Shown piece after piece: positions 52,461 through 62,541 of a DNA stretch of 64,000 nt. A program made the position numbers and the translations under genes. The stretch covers positions 120,178,501 through 120,242,500 of the forward strand of contig NC_091248.1 in NCBI RefSeq assembly GCF_042477335.2, read 5' to 3'. Positions within the stretch are counted from its first letter, which is position 1. Each line of letters starts with the position of its first letter. The stretch comes from Ovis canadensis (taxonomy: Eukaryota > Chordata > Mammalia > Artiodactyla > Bovidae). The notes under the pieces were generated by a model that was not told the DNA's origin, made no database searches, and saw nothing but the letters and a program-made list of their open reading frames with translations.

Positions 52461-55400
52461 TCAGTTGTTCCGGATGGTATTTTCAATCCAGGGTATGTAG
52501 TTAATGATCCTGGTATAGATTCCCACATCAGCTCTCAAAACACACCCATCCGCAAATGTCAGGATTCCTTGAAGTATCCCATTGCACACCGCTGGGGCAG
52601 CTGTGACTTCCTGCCAGGGAAAAGGAGACGGAGTTATTTTTCTGGCAAAGGACACAATCAAATGGGGACATTAAGGCACGGAGAGCACGTTACCTTGCAG
52701 GGCAGCCTCCTTCCTGGCACGATGCCCACGCACATCATATTGTCTCTGATGCGGATGTTTTTATAGGCTCTGCGGCACTCACCTTTGGAGATTACAGAGA
52801 TATTCACATTCTGCAGTGAGTCAGGGTCCTTGTCTGGAAGGAAGAAAGAAATAGAACTTCCTTAGGAGTTATGAGATACCAAACTTCCTTCTTTCCTTTC
52901 CTTCGTTTTCAACATAGTTCCTTTCCTGGTAGAAACAAAAAAGTCCAAACACAGAGACCAAAACCGCAGCCACGAAGACGGTAGGAAGTGATCAGATTAA
53001 CAATTTCTCATGACACAAAGCGTCTATTTATAAAAGAGATTAAATTCTTGGGAGTTAGATGGAAATACAAGACATTTCTGCAATGAAGTGAAACAAATTA
53101 CTTACAATTTTTTTCTGGCAGGTCAGACCTTGTAAAAGCATCCTTTAAGTTGGAATTTTAATTTTTTCAGTTTAATTTTATTTTACTTTTTGAGCTTTCA
53201 GGTTTATAATTTGCCCCACAGGTTATATTCATCACCTATTCCTTTCTAACTTTTCAACTGAAACACACTGACATGAAACATTGCATAAATATGAGGTATA
53301 CAGTATATTGATTTGACACATTTGAATATTGTAGTATTGAGTCAGAGGTAGATGTTCCCCCCGCCCCGCCCCGCCCCGCAGTGGTAAAGTGATAGGAGAT
53401 TCATTCTCTGTGGACCAAAAACTCCAAGAGGAGAATAGTAGGACAATTAAGGGAGGAGGCTGGGCCCTGCCCAGACTACATATTTCTCATTCTCAAAGTC
53501 AAGAGGCCTCCCTGACCACATATGCATAGAAAGTTTCCTTAGAGGTCCAAGTGGAGTGATATCAAGGGAGGCTCTACCTGTAGGCCTTTGCGGTAGAATC
53601 CCTCTTGGTTAAGAGATGCATGTGCACACGTAGGCGGATCCTGAGATATGCCAGATATGGACTGTGAACCTGGCAAATCAAAACGACTGGCCTAAGGGAA
53701 CCTGGAAAAAGTGCCCCATGCAAGCGACTTAACCTGCCGTGAGGTCTCAACTCTCTTTCTCCGTCTGAGTCTGCCCGTGTGGCTATGAACACATACTGTG
53801 TACTCTTTTTCCTCCTAATAAATATTTCACTTGTTTCACTACTTTCTGTCTTTGTGGGAATTCATTTCTGGAAAACTGAAGAGCCACGGTCCTTGTCACT
53901 GACCACTGGTCTAGTGGCTAGAATTTGGTGTTCTCACTGCTGCAACCTGGCCTCAATCTCTGGCTGGGAACTCAAGCCCCACGTCAAGCCAATGGAGGTC
54001 AAGACCACTAGAGATCAATATGATTGGCCACAGTCCGCCTCTATCAGCACACAGAATTACCATTTCTTTTTTTTTTTTTTTTTGGAGGGAAAAATTAAGA
54101 TCCAATCCCTCAGCAAGTTTGATTATAATACAATATCACCATCTATATTCACTGTGTGCTTAGTCACTCAGTCTTGTCCAGCTCTTTGCAATCTCATGGA
54201 CCGTAGCCCGCCAGGCTCCTCTGTCCATGGGAATTCTCCAGGCAAGAATAGTGGAGTGGGTTGTCATGCCCTCCTTTAGGGGATCATCCTACACTGTGTA
54301 TTAGATTTCCAGAACTTATTCATCTACTAGCTGCAAGTTTGTGCCATTAGACAATGTCTCTCTCATTAATATTTTGAGAGTCTGAAGGAATTTAGAGAGA
54401 TCTAAGCCTAGCTTTTCATTCATCAGGTCAAAAGTATCCAATATCTGCTAAAAAAATCACACAAAAAGTGGTTTCTCTTAAACCCATAAAATTTGGATTT
54501 GAAACTAGGTCTCCTCATTTCTAATTCAAATCATCTCCTTTATATCAATGGTTCACAAATATTGTGAATTCTGAAGATCTATAACAAAATGTTTCCAACC
54601 TGTAACAAAATGAGAGAAATAAGAACAAAGAAGTTTCCATACACATGTTGGAAACTTGCCGAGGATTCTTCTTTGGGAGGAAGCATATTATTTTGAGATT
54701 TTGCTTCTTAGGGGTGTGTTTATTTCAGTATCTTTATTTGAAAATAACATATTAATTTTTTAAAAGAAAATGATTGAGATTCTTTGCCTTATTTTCTAGT
54801 CTAGCAGTAACTGTATAGCTCAACTTTTCTTTTGGAAAGGCCTTTTTAAAAAATGCTTACTTAACTACTTCATGAGCCAGATCAAAATAAACTGCATTTT
54901 TTTGTAAGTTACGTCTCTTTTTGATTAAAATGACATAACACAAAACTCAAGTTATCTCTCAAAGGACAAGGAATTTCTACTTTTTTTTTCCCCACTGGAA
55001 TACAGTTATTTATAATGTTGTGTTAGTTTCAGGCATACAGCAAAGTGAATCAGTTATACATATATCCTTTCTTTTTAAGGTTCTTTTCCCATATAGGTCA
55101 TTACAGAGTGTTGAGTAGACTTACCTGTGCTATATATATATATATAGGTCCTTATTAGTTATCTATTTCATGTATAGTGTATATGTCAATTCCAATCTCC
55201 CAATTTATCCCTTCTGATTTTTTGATGAAGCGAGTGAATATTCATTTTTAAAATGTTACCAGTTAAAAGTCTTAAACTTTTGTTGATCTGTATCACAATT
55301 TTGCATAAAGAAGCTCTGCATGATTGAGCACAATATTGTGTATTTATCTTGTGTTTACTACATAAACATAATTTTGCTCTGTTTCAGGGCTTTAAGTATC

Positions 55401-58236
55401 TTTCATGCCTGCCATGGTTTGAAACCATCGATTGTAGTTTATGCCTCATTTCAGAATTAAGAAAATTAAGGCTTCAAAGGTAAAGTGACCAGTGAGCTGT
55501 CATACAGCAAATGAAGCCCAGAATACAAATGTCTTCTTGCCACTAACACATCTGTCAGATATGAAAGCAAAGATGTAGAAAGATACAGAAAAGACTTCAG
55601 GACTGCTACAGTGAGACTCTGGAGAAGGGAAAGGAGATGAGAGGATGAATGGAAAGGCTAGAAGAAAGTTCGGTGGGGAAAATGGCAGGAGCTAAGGAAT
55701 TGTGTAGGTAGGAGAGGTGCGTGTCTGGTTCCGAGAGCCACCCACAGAGATCACACAGGTTGTAGGCCCAGGTGGAGACGGTGCACATGTCGTCTTCAGC
55801 AGCAGGCTCTCTGGGCAGGCTGACCATTTTCACGTAGTCGTTGAGTCTAATATGGGTTTGCAGCTTGATTAACATGAGGTTGTGCTCAATAGAAGTGATG
55901 GAAAATTGTGGGTGACGAATCATCTTCTCGTAACCAACCACTTGTATATATTTTTCTTCATATATATTGGATGGTTTTGTAACCCCCAGTGCTAACTGAA
56001 GCCTCCTGGAACAATAGAGATGTTTGTGAAAAGACTGAACAGACATGGATTATCCATCCTTCTGGACCTTTATGGGGTTTCCCTCATGGCTCAGATGGTA
56101 AAGAATCTGCCTGCAATGCAGGAGACTTGGGTTCAGTCTCTGGGTTGGAAAGATCCCCTAGAGAAGGAAATGGCAACCCACTCCAGTTTTCTTGCCTGGA
56201 GAATTCCATGGACAGAGGAGCCTGGTGGTCCAAGCTCCATGAGGTCACAAAGAATTGGATATATGACTTAGCAATTAACACACTATAAGCCTTGATGAGC
56301 TCTTCCCCAAAGTCTTTTCTCTACTACTGAACATCCCCAGAACGTCTCTCAAATCCCATTTAACTGAGTGGACCCCAGGGAGAATTCTGGTCTGTGCCCA
56401 ACCTGAGAACTCAAAGCATAGTGTGATGTTGGAGGCTTATTACTCACATTAAGTTACAGTGTGCAGCTGTGATCACCCAAAGAGGGTGGATCAGGACTCC
56501 AACACAAGGCAAGTAATCAGACTTCAAGTAGATCAAGTAGGGGGGAGTGATGGCGTCTTTGTAGTCTGGATCAAAGGTCAAAGCAACTGGACAGAGACAC
56601 ATAGAACACAAATTCTGAGATTGTTTTTCAGGTATTATTTGAAAAAAACAAAAGAAGAGAACTCAATAAGCACGTTGCCCCACCCTTCTCTCCAGGATTT
56701 TTATCTGTAAGTTGAATATGTAAACTGGATCACTTTGTTGTAAAACATGAAGAAAATGATAAAAACACATATATTTCATAAGATGAAAGGGATTTTCCCT
56801 TTTAGTTGTCGTTAGGTGTTCTTCAAAGTATGGATCAAACACAACCTTCCTTAAATACCTTCCAAGATTCAGTAGACATATGACAAATCAGCTCATGGAG
56901 AACTTCCTATCTTTGCCACGTTTAGAACGCTTTAGCCAATATTATCCCTTTCTCCTGACAATGCAAGGCTGGATGATACATGTCATTTAAAGAACAGAGC
57001 AAATGCTAACAGAGTCTGACAAGCGAGGTAGCCGTTCATTCAACAAATAAATATTGAGCATCTAGTATGTGGCAGGCTCTAAGCGCTTGGCTACATAGTG
57101 AACAAAACAGAGATATGCCCCCTGCTGTCATACATTCTGATGAGTGGAGACATTCAGTAATAGTAAATACAGGAATACGTCAATGGTATAGTATGTTGGG
57201 TGGTGATTAGTGCAGGGAGCAAGGGAGGGGAAGTATCAGAGGTGTGCATGCACGTGGGTATGTGGGGGTCATTGCGTAGTATTGCATCAGCAATTGGGAA
57301 GATCTCAGGGCTAATGTGAGAGATGAACAATGTAATGAAGACGTGGGAGTTAATCAGGTATCTAGGGAAAGGAATTCCAGTGAGAGGATATGTCTGGAGC
57401 AAGAGTCCTAAGGCTTGTTTAAGGCACATCACAGAGGCCAGGGTGGGGGACAGGGAGAAAGGCAGGAAGGGGAAGAGGCCAAAGAGGTGATACGAGATTT
57501 TGTAGGGTGTTGTAAGGACATGAACTTGTCCCCTAGTGACACACGGAATCTCTTCAGGGTGTTGTGAAAGGAGTGAGGATAATTTCCTTACAGAGAAGTG
57601 TGGCGTGTAGGTGTATAAAGCAAAGAGCCCTGTTAGCAGGATGATTTGGTACTAAAGACAGAAGAGGGTGTCTTGAGCCATAGCGATCTGTGGAGGTGGC
57701 GACATGTGATTGGATTTAGGAAATGTTTAGAAGACAGAGATGGCAACAGGTTCCGATCAGATTGAATGTGGGGTATAAGAGGGGATCCATGCATACCTCC
57801 AGGGTTTTTGCTTGAATGACTGGAGCCATGTCTGGACAAGACCTAAACCCCTGAACATTCTGCTATGTCCATTAGCTGGACCCCTGTTTTTCACCCTGGA
57901 CTCCACTTCTCATTCGCACAAACCAAGCATCAGTCCTGTTCTCCACAGGCCCAGTCAGGCCCCTGTCTTCCTTAGAGACTCTAGGGTCAGGTTTCAGGGT
58001 CCACGCCTCCTCCAAAAGCACTCAGGCAATCACCCTGAGGCAAAGACCCAGGAAGAAACCTGGTGGGAAGTGCTGAAGGAGTCAGTCCTGGGCTTGCAGT
58101 CTGGAACCTTGCTCCTGTCTTCGCCCATCTTTCGGGATTCCCTTAGGATTTCTCTTGGGCAATTAAGGAGAAAGACATGCAGATACTCACCAGGCAGGTT
58201 CAAGAGAGCCCACAGAAGGATTAAATTCATAATCAT
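52461..58236 (-). CDS. PRSS58: PRSS58, trypsin-fold protein lacking an intact catalytic triad
   Basis: Five exons, in transcript order: 58191-58230 (or from the in-frame ATG at 58236), 56448-56586, 55746-56005, 52694-52833, 52461-52610. Phases join cleanly to 242 codons from ATG 58230; human PRSS58 is 241. The signal peptide [13 protein letters not shown] matches human [13 protein letters not shown]. His57 is kept (VITAAHC, residue 56). The Asp102 position is Asn (EHNLMLIKL, residue 102) and the Ser195 position is Thr ([10 protein letters not shown], residue 196). Gly193 and Asp194 are replaced, and Asp189 of trypsin is absent, so trypsin-like cleavage is not expected. It is probably secreted. 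Tissue role unknown; the family is mostly testis-expressed. Confidence 0.92.
53345..53369. repeat. (CCCCG)n simple repeat
   Basis: CCCCGCCCCGCCCCGCCCCG in a PRSS58 intron, an isolated CpG-rich spot in AT-rich sequence. Confidence 0.8.
53395..53990 (+). mobile_element. Retroviral LTR-like fossil with a tRNA-Glu-like 3' part, in PRSS58 intron
   Basis: A block with promoter/poly(A)-like layout: AATAAA at about 53817 followed by TTGTTTCACTACTTTCTGTC and TTTGTGGGAATTCATTTC. At about 53905-53970 comes a stretch that resembles tRNA-Glu (GGTCTAGTGGCTAGAATTTG, TTCTCACTGCTG). No retroviral genes are seen. It may be a solitary old LTR; borders uncertain. Confidence 0.35.
54150..54290 (-). mobile_element. 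Bov-tA half SINE
   Basis: TGTGTGCTTAGTCACTCAGT to GGGTTGTCATGCCCTCCTTT. Confidence 0.8.
54291..54979. other. PRSS58 intron, nothing recognised
   Basis: AT-rich intron sequence. Confidence 0.4.
54980..55215 (-). mobile_element. L1 3' end (artiodactyl type)
   Basis: Reverse copy: ATACAGCAAAGTGAATCAGT, GTTCTTTTCCCATATAGGTC, CAATCTCCCAATTTATCCCT, with (TA)8 at 55131-55146. Confidence 0.8.
55216..55745. other. PRSS58 intron, nothing recognised
   Basis: No element identified before exon 3. Confidence 0.4.
56078..56280 (+). mobile_element. Bov-tA SINE in PRSS58 intron
   Basis: GTTTCCCTCATGGCTCAGAT to TATGACTTAGCAATTAACAC. Confidence 0.87.
56587..58190. other. PRSS58 intron 1, mostly unique
   Basis: A 57000-57130 stretch (CATTCAACAAATAAATATTG, TAGTATGTGGCAGGCTCTAA) looks like an old MIR/L2-type fragment; otherwise nothing recognised. 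Confidence 0.35.
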
Positions 58237-59361
58237 GTTGAAAGCCTTTTCAAAAGATGAGGTTCGGTGCCTTGAAAAGGATGCCAAGGAAGGAGAGAAG
58301 AACACTAAGATGAAGCAGGAAGGGGTTCTAGAGTTGGAACAACTGTCATCTGAATTCTTTCAACTGCAGGATTGAGTTCCAAAAGAGTAGGATGTGGTGC
58401 CAGATATTAGAGGTGCATTGACAGAGACCGGATGGCTTGGTCCTCGACACAGTGGAGAACGGGTGTGGAATCCAGCATCTCTCACCCCCTCTTCAGGGAA
58501 AGATGCACCTAATTTGAGAGGTGGTAAAGCTCGCAGTGCTCCCTGCTGTATAAGTCTCAGACCCCATGTCTCTCTCTGAACTACAGACTGATTCCTCCTA
58601 CCTTTGTGATGCTAACCCTCACCTGTGTGACACTGACATTTATTTCCAGTGACCGTAACCCCACCCTCGGGGGCTGATCTTGACCCATTGGCCTGACACT
58701 AAACTCCTCATTGAGATATATGAGTCCTTTCTTCCATGTCATTGCTCATCCATTCATTCTCTCAGCCAGCCAGTGATTTACACTATGCGTCTGACATGTG
58801 CCAGGCTGTATGCTGATACAAGAGGTACCCAGATATGAAGACACTGCCCCAACTGCAAAGAGTTATAGACTAGTGGGAACAGCAGGTCTATAAACGGGCA
58901 ATTGTGAAACAAAATATTCAGAGCTAAAAATCTAGATATACCCCTCTCTAGGGAGAAATATTTGCAAAATGTGTATCTGTTAAATGATTTGCATCCAAAA
59001 CATACTATGGAATCTGAAAATTCAACAATATGTAAAACAAACAACCAGGTTAAAAAGTGGGCCAAAGATCTGAACAGTTTACCAAAAGCATTTGTCTGCC
59101 CAAGCTGCTATAACAAAATAACACAGACCGGGTGGCTTCAACAACAGACTTTTATTATCTGTTACTTTGTTGTAAAACATGAAGAAAATGATGGAATCAG
59201 TTGTAGTAATTCAACACGCATGATCAGGGTACTAACACATTCAGTTCCTGGTGAGAGCTCTCATTCCAGTTTGTGGCCAGCAGCCTCTTGCCTTATTATC
59301 ATGTGATGTTTCCTCTATAAGCAGAGTAGCAGTAATAGTGCTCAGCTGCTCAAAGAGTGAG
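58237..59361. other. Upstream of PRSS58
   Basis: The PRSS58 promoter should be at the left end; no clear TATA box seen. 59093-59300 resembles an old mammalian dispersed repeat (CTGCTATAACAAAATAACAC); family not assigned. Confidence 0.35.
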
Positions 59362-59564
59362 CTGCTCATGGGGTCATGTCTGACTTTTTGCAGCCTCATG
59401 GACTATAGGCCTCTAGGCTCCTCTGTTCCTGGGATTTCCCAGGCAAGAATACTCGAGTGGGTTGCCATTTCCTCCTCCAGGGGATCTTCCCAACCGAGGG
59501 ACCAAACCCATGTCTCCTGCATTGGCAGGTTGATTCTTTACTACTGAGCCATCTGGAAAGGCCC
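59362..59564 (-). mobile_element. Bov-tA SINE
   Basis: GCTCATGGGGTCATGTCTGA to CTGAGCCATCTGGAAAGGCC. Confidence 0.85.
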
Positions 59565-59579
59565 TGACTGAAAGTTTCA

Positions 59580-59640
59580 TGAAGTTAACTGAATCACTTT
59601 GCTGTGTGCCTGAAACTAACACATTGTAGTAAATCAAGTA
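59580..59640 (+). mobile_element. L1 3'-terminal fragment
   Basis: TGAATCACTTTGCTGTGTGC and CTAACACATTGTAGTAAATC; about 60 bp of artiodactyl L1 end. Confidence 0.65.
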
Positions 59641-59757
59641 TGCTGCTGCTGCTGCTGCTAAGTTGCTTCAGTTGTGTCTGACTCTGTGTGACCGCATAGA
59701 TGCCAGCCCATCAGGCTCCCTGTCCCTGGGATTCTCCAGGCCAAGAATACTAGAAAA
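59641..59757 (-). mobile_element. BOV-A2 half SINE with (CTG)n head
   Basis: TGCTGCTGCTGCTGCTGCTA, then AGTTGCTTCAGTTGTGTCTG to CAGGCCAAGAATACTAG. Confidence 0.8.
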
Positions 59758-60695
59758 AAGTAAAAGAAGTGATCAGATGAGCATTTTATTAAAAACTCTG
59801 CAACAAATATAGATGTGATTCAATAAAGAGCTCTGGGGGCACTGGTCAGTGAGTCAGAGACAGGAAGCAGGGCGTAACTACAGACAAGCCCACTGGAGAA
59901 GACAAGCAAACAGGGGGGCTTGTGGTTTAGATGGACCAAAGGGTACAAGAAAAAGAAGCGGTGTTGAATTAAATGGGCTTAGTGTCCAAATGTGAGAATT
60001 TGGTTTTCTTGTATGTGCCAGGATAAGCTGTGGCGTTCATCATAACCCAGCCATTTTTTTTTCCTGTTCTGTTGTTGTTTTAATTTGTTTTGCTTTGCTT
60101 TGATAGGAGAGAAATGCATCCACACTCAGAGGGTATCAATATAAAAAACCAAACCCCCTCAGCAATCTCTGCAGACAGATTCACCATGTCCCTCATGAGA
60201 TGAACGCCAAATCTCTTCACTCTTTGCAGTCTTTTTCTCCTCTGGGATGAGTCTCTCTGCTCATCTCTCTGTTCCTTTTTCCCCTTTTAACAGATAGTCC
60301 CATGTCATGCCACCCCTCTCCTACATGTAACTCCATAGCCTCTCATATATCACTCGGTCCCCTATTTTTGGGTCATTTGACATCTTCTTGATGCTGTAAT
60401 TTTAGGTGTCCTGGTCAATGGGCTTGGGATTCTGTACATTGCCACTTTATGCCAGTGTGAGAGACGCACTGATCGTAGGTCAAAGCTCCTCCCAATAGCC
60501 CAGAACTTTACTTAAGTCTGCATCTACTACCTATAAACACAGAAACCGCCTCATTGTTTCATTATTATCGGAGATCCGGATCTTTGCTAGAAATGGCCAC
60601 CTCTATTTCCTTCAAGGATCTCAAATACAACATGCCCCACCTTGCTCCTGATCCATTACAGATGGAAACAGGACTTCTCTTTACGTTACCATCTA
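59758..60695. other. Intergenic, nothing recognised
   Basis: A (TTTGT)n-like run near 60070-60100; no gene. Confidence 0.35.
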
Positions 60696-60803
60696 GTGTT
60701 CTTGCCTGGAGAATCCCAGGGACGGGGGAGCCTGGTGGGCTGCCGTCTATGGGGTCGCACAGAGTCAGACACGACTAACGTGACTTAGCAGCAGCAGCAG
60801 CAG
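60696..60803 (+). mobile_element. BOV-A2 half SINE with (AGC)n tail
   Basis: GTGTTCTTGCCTGGAGAATC-type start and end GACTTAGCAGCAGCAGCAGC. Confidence 0.85.
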
Positions 60804-61382
60804 AACCACCATCTATCTTGTTGTTCAAGTTAGAAACGGGGGTGATCCCTGACTCTGCCCCTTCTGTTTCTACTCACAGTCACTATGTTTAAAGCTTACA
60901 GACTCTGTGTTCTTACATCTCCCAATTCAGACATTTGACGTTCTATTTACCATGGTGGCTTTGATGACTAAGCCCCTGATGCCTACAAGATAAAAAAAAA
61001 AAATCTAAATTCCTTTACCAAATAGGTCAGGCCTTTTGCTCTCTAACCCTTACCTGCATAAATAATACTTTTCTATCACATTCTCTCTTCCCTTCTATGA
61101 ACAATTTATTATCCACCCTTCAGTATTACTTATTTACATGTATTTTCCAGAACATAATGGTTTTTACGCTTTTCTGACTTTTACCTAACTATACCTCAGT
61201 TCTATAATACTCTCCTCTAGTTTGTTGGCCTCTGTGCCTCTGACACCCTGTTTTTTTCCTATATTCTCATGGAACTTATTGCTCATCTCCACTGCAGTAA
61301 TTATCAGCAGGTAATAGAACTGGCTAATTGATGGCAAAGTCTGCATTATATCTACTCATGTACCCCTAGCATACGTACATGC
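60804..61382. other. Intergenic, nothing recognised
   Basis: No exon or named repeat. Confidence 0.35.
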
Positions 61383-61601
61383 ATGCATGCTCAGTTGCTC
61401 AGTTATGTCCAACTCTTTACGATCCCATGGACTGTAGTCCTCCAAGCTCCTCTGTCCATAGGATTATCCCAGCAAGAATACTGGAGTGGGTAGCCATTTC
61501 CTCCCCCAGGGGATCTTCCCGACTCAGGGACTGAACCCACGTCTCCTGTGTCTCCTGCATTGTAGGTGGATTCTTTGCCACTAAGCCACCTGAAAGCCCC
61601 A
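61383..61601 (-). mobile_element. Bov-tA SINE
   Basis: ATGCATGCTCAGTTGCTCAG to CCACTAAGCCACCTGAAAGC, with a 10-bp internal duplication (GTCTCCTGTGTCTCCTG). Confidence 0.87.
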
Positions 61602-61754
61602 GGCATATGCCTGGGGACATTTCAAATAGCAGACATTACAAAAATTTTTGAATGAACAAATGGTTGGGAATGTTGTTAGATTTCTCATCATGTTTACAGT
61701 TTATATGATAGAGGAATACGTTTTTAGTGTCACAGCGCTTTAGTGTCATTTCTT

Positions 61755-61760
61755 TTTAAT
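61755..61760 (-). terminator. Candidate polyadenylation signal of the PRSS58-like gene
   Basis: ATTAAA on the minus strand about 100 bp past the stop codon at 61861. Plausible distance, no other support. Confidence 0.3.
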
Positions 61761-61860
61761 AAATTCTGCTCAAGAACAAGAAACATAATAAAGAGAGTTG
61801 TAGATCCAGGGTGCAAATCATGAAGATACTGCACTGAGGGGATGGAGGACCAGAGACGCC

Positions 61861-62541
61861 TCAGTAGCTTTCAATGATGCTCATAATCCATCTTGAATAA
61901 GAACTGATTTCTGTGAAGAATCCTTCATTTCCAAGGGTGACACTTCCTCTTGCCCAACTCAAGATTCCATGTACCCTCCCACTGCAGATGGCCGGAGCTG
62001 CTGAGACTTCCTGCCAGAGAGAGGGAACAGGGGGTCAGTGTTGCTTTGTTCCTCATCCAACAAGGATTTATTCTAAGAAGTGGCACATTGTGATAGCAGA
62101 AGCTTCTATCAGACTGGAATCATTTTTATTGAGAGGGGAGAACCCTCTCTTCACATCCATGCAGGTCTCACCTCTCTAGGTTTGAATTTGACCAACCTGA
62201 GTGCAAGTAGGAGGAGAAAGGACAAATGACTCTCCCCTGACTCTCTCCCACTCTAAAGGAAGGCAGGGGAACGGATGACCAATCCACAGACTGAGGAGGC
62301 AGAGGAAGACCGCAGGCCTTCTGCTTGGATACCGCTTGGTCTCCTACAAGCGCCTTTCCCCATGGACCCCTTGCCATGTGCTTGTCTGGAGATAGCAAAG
62401 ATACCTTAGTGTCAGATAGGGTCTTTAGAGGCTGCCCCACACACATGGTGTTTACTGCCGTTCTTTCGTCGTGCATATTCTGGCACTCATAGTAGGGACG
62501 AGTATATTGGTTTATCCAAGTCAGGATGTCAGGGTCACTAA
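61861..62541 (-). CDS. PRSS58-like serine protease homologue, last two exons (5' part beyond window)
   Basis: Penultimate exon 62405-62541 (acceptor ttcccacag, donor gtatct) and last exon 61861-62010 (acceptor ctggcag, stop TGA 61861-61863). Sizes (137 and 150 bp) and phases match exons 4 and 5 of PRSS58 (140 and 150 bp). The last exon begins EVSAAPAICSGRVHGILSWA, parallel to [20 protein letters not shown] in PRSS58. Both exons are open. Ser195 is present, but Gly193-Asp194 are Glu-Val. The residue before KEV is Thr, not Cys191, and GC220 is Gly-Ser, so the 191-220 disulfide is absent. I infer a PRSS58 paralogue, probably non-catalytic; exact symbol not recognised. Upstream exons were not found before 64000. 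Confidence 0.8.

Noticed and set aside
57812-58375. 187-codon plus-strand open frame over PRSS58 exon 1
   Set aside because: Overlaps the reverse complement of a well-supported signal-peptide exon and shows no family resemblance.
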